Source of the DNA: Pseudomonas gingeri
GTDB lineage: Bacteria > Pseudomonadota > Gammaproteobacteria > Pseudomonadales > Pseudomonadaceae
Direction: 5' to 3'
NCBI RefSeq assembly: GCF_013386115.1
Contig: NZ_JACAOR010000007.1
Coordinates: 148,702-212,701 of the forward strand
DNA: 64,000 bases
A model generated the notes under the pieces. It was not told the DNA's origin, ran no database searches, and worked only from the letters and a program-made list of their open reading frames with translations. Position numbers and translations under genes: made by a program. How positions within the stretch are numbered: the first letter of the stretch is position 1; each line of letters starts with the position of its first letter. Shown piece after piece: positions 46,927-54,700 of the stretch.

Positions 46927-47462
46927 GCAACTTATCGACCACCCAGGTCGTGCGCCCCGCCGGCGCCGGCCACGAAACCCTCTATGTCCTGCTGTTCTGC
47001 CTGGTCGTGCTGCTGGTCGCCGGTTCCGTGGTGGCGTTGCATGGCGAGAAACAGCAGGCCAGCCAGGTCGATGCCCATCAACTGGATGCGCGCAGGGACC
47101 TCAGTCCCGGCGAACAGGGGATCTACGCCGACCTGCGGGTCACCCTCGATGAAATCCACCTGCTGCAGCAGGACCAGCAGGGCCTGCCCTCCCCCGGACA
47201 GCTCGGCGAGGAAGGCTTCGCCCCCTTCGCCCAGGACGCCAGTTCGGTCAGTCGTGGCGATCACGCCTGGCAGTTGCTGGGCCAGGCCTACTTCGGCCTG
47301 AGCCGGGCCACGGCCACCGCCGGTTCGTTCCTGATGCGGGTCGGCGGCGACAGCCATGCCGCGCCGGACATCTGGCTGAATCGCGGCAGCGCCCTGGCGG
47401 CCCCGACCGACCTGAGCGACAACGCCCTGATCGCCGGCGGCTGGCAGCAGGTGGTCGCGTAA
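46923..47462 (+). CDS. fpvK: FpvK, membrane-anchored accessory protein
   Basis: 179 residues. One transmembrane segment near residues 20-40 (YVLLFCLVVLLVAGSVVAL) is followed by a soluble domain with DLRVTLDEIHLLQQDQ (about 70-85) and SRGDHAWQLLGQAYFGL (about 108-124). The start overlaps the fpvJ stop by 4 bp. By position it is P. aeruginosa PA2406 (FpvK). It probably faces the periplasm with FpvJ and FpvH. No catalytic motif is recognised. A 71-bp gap then leads to fpvC. Confidence 0.86.
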   Translation: MSNLSTTQVVRPAGAGHETLYVLLFCLVVLLVAGSVVALHGEKQQASQVDAHQLDARRDLSPGEQGIYADLRVTLDEIHLLQQDQQGLPSPGQLGEEGFAPFAQDASSVSRGDHAWQLLGQAYFGLSRATATAGSFLMRVGGDSHAAPDIWLNRGSALAAPTDLSDNALIAGGWQQVVA

Positions 47463-47533
47463 TTCGACGCCGGCGTGACCCGCCAGCATCGGCACTGAAC
47501 CTTTCGACTCACACCAGGGAAACGTGTCCCCTC

Positions 47534-48463
47534 ATGTCCATTTCAGCTCTGTTCGGCCGCCGTCGCCTGCTCCTGGCGCTGCTGCTTTCGCCCCTGCTGC
47601 TGACCTTCCAGGTCCAGGCCGATCCGGCCAAGCGCCTGCGCATCGGCATCACCCTGCACCCTTACTACAGCTACGTCGCCAATATCGTCGGCGACAAGGC
47701 CGATGTCGTGCCGCTGATCCCGGCCGGCTTCAACCCCCATGCCTACGAACCCCGGGCCGAGGACATCAAGCGCATCGGCACCCTGGACGTGATCGTGCTC
47801 AACGGCATCGGCCACGATGACTTCGCCGACCGCATGATCGAGGCCAGCGAAAAGCCGCGGATCGCGGTGATCGAGGCCAACGAAAACGTGCCGCTGCTGG
47901 CCGCCACCGGCACCGCCGCCCGGGGTGCCGGCAAAGTGGTCAACCCGCACACCTTCCTGTCCATCAGCGCCTCCATCGCCCAGGTCAACAATATCGCCCG
48001 GGAGCTGGGCAAGCTCGACCCGGACAACGCCAAGACCTACACCGCCAACGCGCGGGCCTACGGCAAGCGCCTGCGGCAACTGCGCGCCGACGCCCTGGCC
48101 AAGCTGACCCAGGCCCCCAACGCCGACCTGCGGGTCGCCACGGTGCATGCCGCCTATGACTACCTGCTGCGCGAGTTCGGCCTGGAAGTCACCGCCGTGG
48201 TCGAGCCGGCCCATGGCATCGAGCCGAGCCCGAGCCAACTGAAGAAGACCATCGACCAACTGCGCGAGCTGGACGTGAAGGTGATCTTCTCCGAGCTGGA
48301 TTTCCCGTCCACCTATGTCGAGACCATCCAGCGTGAATCCGGGGTCAAGCTCTACCCGCTGTCGCATATTTCCTATGGCGACTACACCGCCGACAAGTAC
48401 GAGAAGGAAATGACCAGCAACCTCGATACCGTGGTCCGGGCGATCCAGGAGGCCGGTGCATGA
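47534..48463 (+). CDS. fpvC: FpvC, metal-binding periplasmic protein of the FpvCDEF transporter
   Basis: 309 residues of the ZnuA/cluster 9 solute-binding family with a signal peptide (residues 8-29). Candidate metal ligands include the His of NPHAYEP (about 72), the His of VVNPHTF (about 140) and the Glu/Asp pair of FSELDF. In P. aeruginosa, FpvC and FpvF are two periplasmic proteins of the FpvCDEF ABC system that act on ferripyoverdine or the iron released from it. Family resemblance alone would also allow a zinc or manganese binder, but the gene order fpvGHJK-CDEF settles the call. The stop overlaps fpvD by 4 bp. Confidence 0.9.
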   Translation: MSISALFGRRRLLLALLLSPLLLTFQVQADPAKRLRIGITLHPYYSYVANIVGDKADVVPLIPAGFNPHAYEPRAEDIKRIGTLDVIVLNGIGHDDFADRMIEASEKPRIAVIEANENVPLLAATGTAARGAGKVVNPHTFLSISASIAQVNNIARELGKLDPDNAKTYTANARAYGKRLRQLRADALAKLTQAPNADLRVATVHAAYDYLLREFGLEVTAVVEPAHGIEPSPSQLKKTIDQLRELDVKVIFSELDFPSTYVETIQRESGVKLYPLSHISYGDYTADKYEKEMTSNLDTVVRAIQEAGA

Positions 48464-49230
48464 CGGCCGCCGAAAGCATCGCCCGCGAGGCCATCGGACC
48501 TACCCTCGATTTCAGCGCGGTCAACCTGACCCTGGGTCGCACCACCATTCTCGACAACGTCACCTTCCAGGTCCGCCCCGGCCATGTGCATGCGCTGGTA
48601 GGGCCCAACGGCGGCGGCAAGAGTTCGCTGATCAAGACCCTGCTCGGGCAGATGCCGCATCAGGGCCGCCTGAGCCTGGAATGGCCGGGCACGCCCGGCA
48701 CCATCGGCTACGTCCCGCAGGCCCTGGAGTTCGATCGCGGCCTGCCGATGACCGTCGACGACTTCATGGCCGCCATGTGCCAGCGGCGCCCGGCGTTTCT
48801 CGGCCTGTCGCGGCATTTCGCCGGGGCCATCGGCGCGGCGCTGGAGCGGGTCGGCATGCAGGACAAGCGCAAGCGCCGCATGGGCGCGCTGTCCGGCGGC
48901 GAACGGCAACGGGTGCTGCTGGCCCAGGGACTGATCCCGGCGCCACAGTTGCTGGTGCTCGACGAACCGATGTCGGCCCTGGACGAGGCCGGTATCCAGG
49001 TCTTCGAGCGTCTGCTCGGCGACTGGCGCCGCGCCGGCATCACCGTGTTGTGGATCGAGCACGACCTGGAAGCGGTCAAGCGCCTGGCCGATCGCGTCAC
49101 CGGCCTCAATCGCCGGGTGCTGTTCGATGCCTCGCCGGCCGAGGCGCTGACGCCGGACCGCCTGCTGACGCTGTTCTCCACCCATCCGCGCAGTGTCGAC
49201 ACACCTACCCCGCGGAGCATCCAGCCATGA
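48460..49230 (+). CDS. fpvD: FpvD, ABC transporter ATPase
   Basis: 256 residues. Walker A GPNGGGKSS at about 48, signature LSGGERQRVLLA at about 144, Walker B LLVLDEP at about 165, and the switch His in WIEHDLE. It is a typical metal-type ABC ATPase that would energise the FpvE permease from the cytoplasmic side. It overlaps fpvC and fpvE by 4 bp each, so the transporter genes are translationally coupled. Confidence 0.92.
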   Translation: MTAAESIAREAIGPTLDFSAVNLTLGRTTILDNVTFQVRPGHVHALVGPNGGGKSSLIKTLLGQMPHQGRLSLEWPGTPGTIGYVPQALEFDRGLPMTVDDFMAAMCQRRPAFLGLSRHFAGAIGAALERVGMQDKRKRRMGALSGGERQRVLLAQGLIPAPQLLVLDEPMSALDEAGIQVFERLLGDWRRAGITVLWIEHDLEAVKRLADRVTGLNRRVLFDASPAEALTPDRLLTLFSTHPRSVDTPTPRSIQP

Positions 49231-50126
49231 CCTATGAAGCTTTTCGCCTGATGATCCAGGGCTGGGCCACGTCCGGTTTCCTGCCGGCGGCACTGGCCTA
49301 CGGCTTCGTGGTCAACGCGCTGATTGCCGGCCTGCTGATCGGCCCGGTACTGGGCGGTCTCGGCACCCTGGTGGTGGTCAAGCGCTTCGCCTTCTTCTCC
49401 GAAGCGGTGGGCCACGCGGCCCTGACCGGCGTAGCCATCGGCATCCTGCTCGGCGAACCCTACACCGGCCCCTATGGCAGCCTGTTCGGCTACTGCCTGC
49501 TGTTCGGCGTGCTGCTCAACTACCTGCGCAACCGCACCGGACTGGCCCCCGACACGCTGATCGGGGTGTTCCTCTCGGTGTCCCTGGCCCTCGGCGCCAG
49601 CCTGCTGCTGGTGCTGGCCGGCAAGATCAACGTGCATATCCTCGAAAACGTACTGTTCGGCTCGGTACTGACGGTCAACGGCAACGACCTGCTGGTCCTG
49701 CTGATCGTCGGTTCGCTGGTGATGGGCCTGAGCCTGCCGCTGTACAACCGCATCATGCTCGCCAGCTTCAACCCGCAACTGGCGGCGGTGCGCGGGGTCG
49801 CGGTAAAGACCCTCGACTATCTGTTCGTGGTGCTGGTGACGCTGATCACCGTGGCCGCGGTCAAGGTCATCGGCGCGATCCTGGTGGGCGCCCTGCTGGT
49901 GATCCCGGCGGCGGCGGCGCGCCTGCTCAGCCAGTCGCTCAAGGGGTTCTTCTGGATCTCCGTGGCGATCGCCACCGTCAGCACCCTGTGCGGCATCCTC
50001 CTGCCGATCCTGTTCGACCTGCCCGTGCCGTCCGGCGCGGCGATCATCCTGGTGGCCGGTATCGCCTTCGCCCTGGCCGCGATCGCCCGTGGCACCGTGC
50101 CCAGCCTCAAAGGGAATATTGGATAA
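49227..50126 (+). CDS. fpvE: FpvE, ABC transporter permease (ABC-3/ZnuB family)
   Basis: 299 residues, almost wholly hydrophobic, with about eight membrane segments beginning near residue 18. The conserved FFSEAVGHAALTGVAIG stretch (about 57-73) is typical of metal ABC-3 permeases. It forms the inner-membrane channel of the FpvCDEF system with FpvD. The stop codon is followed at once by the fpvF ATG with no spacer, which fits one operon. Confidence 0.92.
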   Translation: MTYEAFRLMIQGWATSGFLPAALAYGFVVNALIAGLLIGPVLGGLGTLVVVKRFAFFSEAVGHAALTGVAIGILLGEPYTGPYGSLFGYCLLFGVLLNYLRNRTGLAPDTLIGVFLSVSLALGASLLLVLAGKINVHILENVLFGSVLTVNGNDLLVLLIVGSLVMGLSLPLYNRIMLASFNPQLAAVRGVAVKTLDYLFVVLVTLITVAAVKVIGAILVGALLVIPAAAARLLSQSLKGFFWISVAIATVSTLCGILLPILFDLPVPSGAAIILVAGIAFALAAIARGTVPSLKGNIG

Positions 50127-51071
50127 ATGCCGAATCTACGCCCCCTGACACTCGCCCTCGTGCTGAGCGGCCTGTTCAGCAGCACGCTGTGTGCCAACCC
50201 GGCACCGCTGCCCGCCGCCCCCCAACAGGACCCGCAGGCCGGCACTTCCGCCCGGCCGGTGCGCATCCTCGCCAGCCTGCCGGTCACCCATGGCCTGGGC
50301 GAGATCCTGCTCAAGGACACTGGCGTGGTGCTGCAACGCGCCGCCGACGCCAATCTGCCGGGCAGCCGCCAGAGCGCCTACTTCAGCGGACGTGGCGCCG
50401 CGGCCCTGCAAAAGCTGGCGAGCAACGCCGATGCGGTGATCGGCCTGCGCTCGTTGTGGCCCGACGACCCGCTCTACCCCATGGCCCGTCGCAGCAATGT
50501 GCGCATCGTCGAAGTCGATGCCGCGCGCCCGGTGGACGGTAGCCTGCCAGGCATCGCGGTGCAGCCGGGCCAGGGCGTGGATGGCCTGAACAGCCAACCC
50601 TGGCTGTCGAGCAACAACCTGGGACGCATGGCCGACGTGATCGCCGCCGACCTGGTACGCCTGGCCCCCGAGGCCAAACCAAAGATCGAGAGCAACCTGG
50701 CGACACTCAAGCAGCGCCTGCTCAAGCTCAGCGCCGACAGCGAAACGCGGCTGGCGAAGGCCGACAACCTCAGTGTGGTCAGCCTCTCCGAACGCTTCAA
50801 CTACCTGGTGGGCGGGCTCAACCTGGACCTGATCGAGGTCGATGCCCGCAGTGACGAGCAATGGACGCCCGAGGCCCTGGCCAAACTGGGTGAAACCCTC
50901 AAGGACGCCGAGGTGAAGGTGGTACTGGATCACCGCCAGCCGCCGGAGGCGGTGAAGTCGACAATCAGCCAGGCCGGCAGCACGCTGCTGGTGCTCGATA
51001 CCGAGGGCAGCGACCCGCTGACCGGGCTGCAGGACTCGATCAACCAGGTGCTGGCGACACTGGCGCCATAA
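50127..51071 (+). CDS. fpvF: FpvF, second periplasmic binding protein of FpvCDEF
   Basis: 314 residues with a signal peptide (about 1-23) and a ZnuA-like fold. The His in PVTHGLGEIL (about 54) sits where the first metal ligand is expected, but the long His-rich loop of zinc binders is missing. This fits a protein that recognises pyoverdine rather than free zinc, as proposed for P. aeruginosa FpvF, which forms a complex with FpvC. It is the last gene of the fpvG-fpvF series. A 134-bp gap without a clear terminator or PvdS box separates it from the toxin-like gene downstream, so readthrough is possible. Confidence 0.89.
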   Translation: MPNLRPLTLALVLSGLFSSTLCANPAPLPAAPQQDPQAGTSARPVRILASLPVTHGLGEILLKDTGVVLQRAADANLPGSRQSAYFSGRGAAALQKLASNADAVIGLRSLWPDDPLYPMARRSNVRIVEVDAARPVDGSLPGIAVQPGQGVDGLNSQPWLSSNNLGRMADVIAADLVRLAPEAKPKIESNLATLKQRLLKLSADSETRLAKADNLSVVSLSERFNYLVGGLNLDLIEVDARSDEQWTPEALAKLGETLKDAEVKVVLDHRQPPEAVKSTISQAGSTLLVLDTEGSDPLTGLQDSINQVLATLAP

Positions 51072-51205
51072 CGGGGCGTGCATCGCCCGCCGAATGACAC
51101 AAGCGTCGCCCCCTGCCGCGATAAACAAGTACCTCATCGACAAGGACACCGCCGGCGATACTCCTTCGTGCGTTTATTCAAAGCTCACGATAAAAGGACT
51201 TATCC

Positions 51206-54200
51206 ATGGCAAACACACGCAGCCGGCATGAATGGGCCGCCGGGCCCATCGACGGCATTGTCATCTCGGACAGGCTTGCCGACCCTCTCATGCAGGGGAT
51301 TCCCGCCAAGCCCGGCACCCTGCCGCCGACGATCGCCAGAGGAAGGGCCGGTCTCGCCGAACTGGACGCCCGCCTGGGACCGATCACCCTCGATACCTTC
51401 GTCATCAGTCGCGTGGAACTCTACGACATGGGCGCCAGACTGAGCGGGCGCCACCTCGACGGCAGCGACCGGCAACTCCAGGACAGTGGCCGGTCCCTGG
51501 TCGATGACGTGCAATTCGAACCGGCCGAATTGCAACGGCATCTGGAGACGGGAGACGCGGTCGACCAGCGCCCGGTCGACGTACTGTTTGAAATCGCCTC
51601 GCGACGCTCGTTGCAGGCCCCGCCCCTACTCGGGACAAACACCCCACCGCTGGCCGACAACCTGATGAAGCACCTCAACCAGTTGCTGGTGCGCCTGCAG
51701 AACATGCAAATCCTCGCGCACAAATATGTCACCTTCAGCCTGCCGGGCTGGATCGACGCCGCCAAGAGCCGCAGCATGCTCACCTCGGGGGCGGGCATGC
51801 AGGCCTACGGGATCTACAGCGGCCTGGTGGGCATCCGCGAAGCGCTGAAAAGCGGCGACGTCACGGAGGCCGCGGTGAACGGCGGCAGCATTGCCACCGA
51901 ATTGACCTCCGTGCTGCTCGAACGCGGCTTGAGGAAAACCGGTGAGGCCCTGCTCGGCCAGGGCGGCCGGATCTTCCAGGGCTTTCGCGCCACCTCCGCC
52001 GGCCTGATGATCAGCCGCAGTGCCGGCCTGCTGGGCAATGTGCTGACCCTGCCGTTCGATATCCACAGTGCGGTCACCGCGTTCAAGAATGCCGCCCGGA
52101 CCAGCGGCAAGGAGGCCATGGACCATTACGTCACGGCCGGGTTCAGCATTGCCAGCGCCACCTTGTCCCTGGCACTCGGCGCGGCCGCCGCGGCGGGTTT
52201 CAGCGCCGCCGGCCCGATCGGCCTGGTGGCCTGCGCGGTGCTGATCGTCGGCGCGAAGATCTATGGCGCCGTGCGCCAGGTCGACGATATCGACGACTAC
52301 ATCGAACTGACCGTCGCAGAGCGTTGGCGCTCGGGCTGGTTCGCCTTTACCGGCCAGGAACTGGACCGCTCGGTGATGGATCGCTATCTGGTCGAGCGCA
52401 CCCGGGTCGAGCATGGCAAAGTCCTGGAAACCCGCGCCCGGGCGTTGCTCGATGTGGAAATGAAGGAAACCCTCGCGGGGGTGGTCAACGGCAGCTTTCA
52501 GGTCGAGCTGGAACCCGTCAGGCACTGGGCACACCGCTGGGAGGGCGAGGAACAACCCCATGCCACCGTCAACACACCGGTGGTCCGCGAGGGCGACGAT
52601 AACATCGATGCCACCTCGGGCCTGGAGCAGGTGCCGGGCGCGTTCAGCGGCACGCCCGGGGAAAAGAAAGCCGTGCTCTGGCAGTTGGGCGGCGGCAACG
52701 ACCGGGTCACCGGTGTGCGCGACCAACCCAACTATTTCGCCTTTTCCACCGGCCAGAAGACCCTGACCGGCGGCGACCACGATGACGCCTTCCTGTTCCA
52801 GGCCCAGGAGACCCTCGGCTCCACCAGCGTACCCGCCCTCGGTGCGCTGCACGGTGGCGACGGCCAGGATACGCTGTCGCTGCAAGGGCAGGTGCCACCC
52901 CGCCATCACCTCGCCTTCGTCGGCCACGAGGTCGACCTGGACAACGGCAAGCTGGGTTTGCGGCGCCATTCCACGGATGCCGCCCCCCTCGCCTACGCCT
53001 CGCTGGCCGCCATCGAACATGTCGAGACCCTGGCCGGCGGCAGCAGTCGCGTGACCGGCAACGCCCAGGCCAATCACGTGACCCTGCTGGGCCTGGATGA
53101 CCAGGCGAGCGGTGGCGACGGCGACGACCGCTTCACCCTCAAGGGCACTACCAGCAGGGTCGCCGGAGGCGCCGGCAACGACCACTACCGGATCGCCGCG
53201 ACAACCCGGACCGTGACGCTCGACGAGGACGGGCGCGAGCCCAGCACCGTCGTCCTGGACTGGCCCATGGAGCGGATCCAGAACTGGCGCATCGTCGGTA
53301 CCGCGCTGGTCGTCACTTCGTTGCCCGACGACAATGGCCAACCGCCCGACCAGCAATTGACGATCAGGGGGGTCTACCGCGACGACGACGAACGACAACT
53401 GCAAAACCACCTGCTGCTGTTTGTCACCCGCGAAGGCTTCACGCTCAAACCCGATCTGCCAGCGACGCTGCCGGGCACCGCCGACCACGATGTGCGGATC
53501 ACCGTGCTGAGCCTCGGCCAACTGCCGCCGGCGCCCCAGCCCGTCAATGGCGGCGACTACCCGCTGCCGGGGACATCGACGAGCGGCTACTTCCTCGCCA
53601 GGCAGACGCTCGACACCACTTTCCAGGTCGGCGCGGACGCCACGCGGCCGTCCACCACGCTGTACCTGGACTACGCCAGCGAGGAGATCGAGCAGGTCAG
53701 CGCGGTCTACCGGGTGGCGGCCAGGCGCATCGGCGCCTTCAACTACCTGGACTACAGCGATGCCCGCCTGATCCTGCGCTTCCATGACCAGACGCAACTG
53801 ACGCTCAAGGACTGGCTGGTCCCGGGCGCGAGCAAACCGACGGATGTCGGCGCCTCCCTGCACAGCGCGGGGTTCGAACAGCAGCACGGGATTGTCCTGG
53901 TACTGCGCGACGGCAGTTCGTACCAGGTCGGCGCGCCGACCGCCAGCTACAGCGACGACTATCGCCACCCGGGCCTCAGGACCCTCGATGGCCGCGGGTC
54001 ATTGCAGCGGCGTGCCGGCAACTACCTGTTCCGCTCGCCGGAAAACTGCAGCGCGCAGCTGAAAGACCACGCCCAGCGCGTCGACTTCAAAGCCGGCAGC
54101 GACTCGACGATCTATCACCTGGAGGGCATGAGTTCAACCTATGAACTCTACCCGTGCGCCGCCGCGACCATCCGCCTGTCGACGCCGGCCGCCCTGGCGA

Positions 54201-54682
54201 AAACCGCCAATGCCTCGACCTGGTACATCCATACCCGGGCCAGCACGCAGATCGTGACCCGCGGCGATATCAAGATCGCCCCCCAGCAGCTGTGGATCGG
54301 CAATATCCGTCTGCTGCTGCCGGCCGACGACGATCCCACGCAACCCCTGGACCTGATCTACATCGTCCTGAAGTCCGGCGAGCGCTATGAGGTCGACCGG
54401 ATTTTCGATCAGCTCCTGTTGCATGAGCTGGATGCCCGCGCCCATGCCGATATCGACGCCATCAAACGCTGCATCGAACAGCATCAGGCGGACAACGAAC
54501 TGGCCAGTCACCGCGTCAGGGTCAGGGGGCTGAGGGTGGTCACCCCGTCGGCTTCCAGTGCCCGGCTCCAGGCGGCCTTCGGCGCGCTGGTCTACGACAC
54601 CCTGACGCAGCAGTGGCGCACGGACAACGACGAGTCGACCCTCGTCGACCCCGCCGACCTGTTTATCCATACCCCCCGCTGA
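51206..54682 (+). CDS. Large toxin-like protein: TcdA/TcdB-type pore region plus RTX-like calcium-binding motifs
   Basis: 1158 residues, no signal peptide. Residues about 265-375 hold hydrophobic helices (ASATLSLALGAAAAAGFSAA, LVACAVLIVGAKIYGAVRQV) followed by DDIDDYIELT and RWRSGWFAFTG, a pattern I recognise from the pore-forming segment of TcdA/TcdB-like and insect toxins. From about residue 490, glycine/aspartate motifs recur (GGGNDR, GGDHDD, GGDGQD, GGDGDD, GGAGND), as in hemolysin-type calcium-binding repeats, within a beta-rich C-terminal half. AAAAGGA precedes the ATG. It lies 134 bp after fpvF and 18 bp before the next toxin-like gene, with which it forms an operon. No secretion genes are nearby, so the export route is unknown. 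Function in this strain is inference. Confidence 0.8.
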   Translation: MANTRSRHEWAAGPIDGIVISDRLADPLMQGIPAKPGTLPPTIARGRAGLAELDARLGPITLDTFVISRVELYDMGARLSGRHLDGSDRQLQDSGRSLVDDVQFEPAELQRHLETGDAVDQRPVDVLFEIASRRSLQAPPLLGTNTPPLADNLMKHLNQLLVRLQNMQILAHKYVTFSLPGWIDAAKSRSMLTSGAGMQAYGIYSGLVGIREALKSGDVTEAAVNGGSIATELTSVLLERGLRKTGEALLGQGGRIFQGFRATSAGLMISRSAGLLGNVLTLPFDIHSAVTAFKNAARTSGKEAMDHYVTAGFSIASATLSLALGAAAAAGFSAAGPIGLVACAVLIVGAKIYGAVRQVDDIDDYIELTVAERWRSGWFAFTGQELDRSVMDRYLVERTRVEHGKVLETRARALLDVEMKETLAGVVNGSFQVELEPVRHWAHRWEGEEQPHATVNTPVVREGDDNIDATSGLEQVPGAFSGTPGEKKAVLWQLGGGNDRVTGVRDQPNYFAFSTGQKTLTGGDHDDAFLFQAQETLGSTSVPALGALHGGDGQDTLSLQGQVPPRHHLAFVGHEVDLDNGKLGLRRHSTDAAPLAYASLAAIEHVETLAGGSSRVTGNAQANHVTLLGLDDQASGGDGDDRFTLKGTTSRVAGGAGNDHYRIAATTRTVTLDEDGREPSTVVLDWPMERIQNWRIVGTALVVTSLPDDNGQPPDQQLTIRGVYRDDDERQLQNHLLLFVTREGFTLKPDLPATLPGTADHDVRITVLSLGQLPPAPQPVNGGDYPLPGTSTSGYFLARQTLDTTFQVGADATRPSTTLYLDYASEEIEQVSAVYRVAARRIGAFNYLDYSDARLILRFHDQTQLTLKDWLVPGASKPTDVGASLHSAGFEQQHGIVLVLRDGSSYQVGAPTASYSDDYRHPGLRTLDGRGSLQRRAGNYLFRSPENCSAQLKDHAQRVDFKAGSDSTIYHLEGMSSTYELYPCAAATIRLSTPAALAKTANASTWYIHTRASTQIVTRGDIKIAPQQLWIGNIRLLLPADDDPTQPLDLIYIVLKSGERYEVDRIFDQLLLHELDARAHADIDAIKRCIEQHQADNELASHRVRVRGLRVVTPSASSARLQAAFGALVYDTLTQQWRTDNDESTLVDPADLFIHTPR

Positions 54683-54700
54683 CCACGAAAGGATTCCAGC

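Noticed and set aside
47534..51071. Reading the four transporter genes as a zinc uptake system (znuABC)
   Set aside because: The families overlap, but two binding proteins, one lacking the His loop, directly after fpvGHJK in the pyoverdine locus match fpvCDEF.
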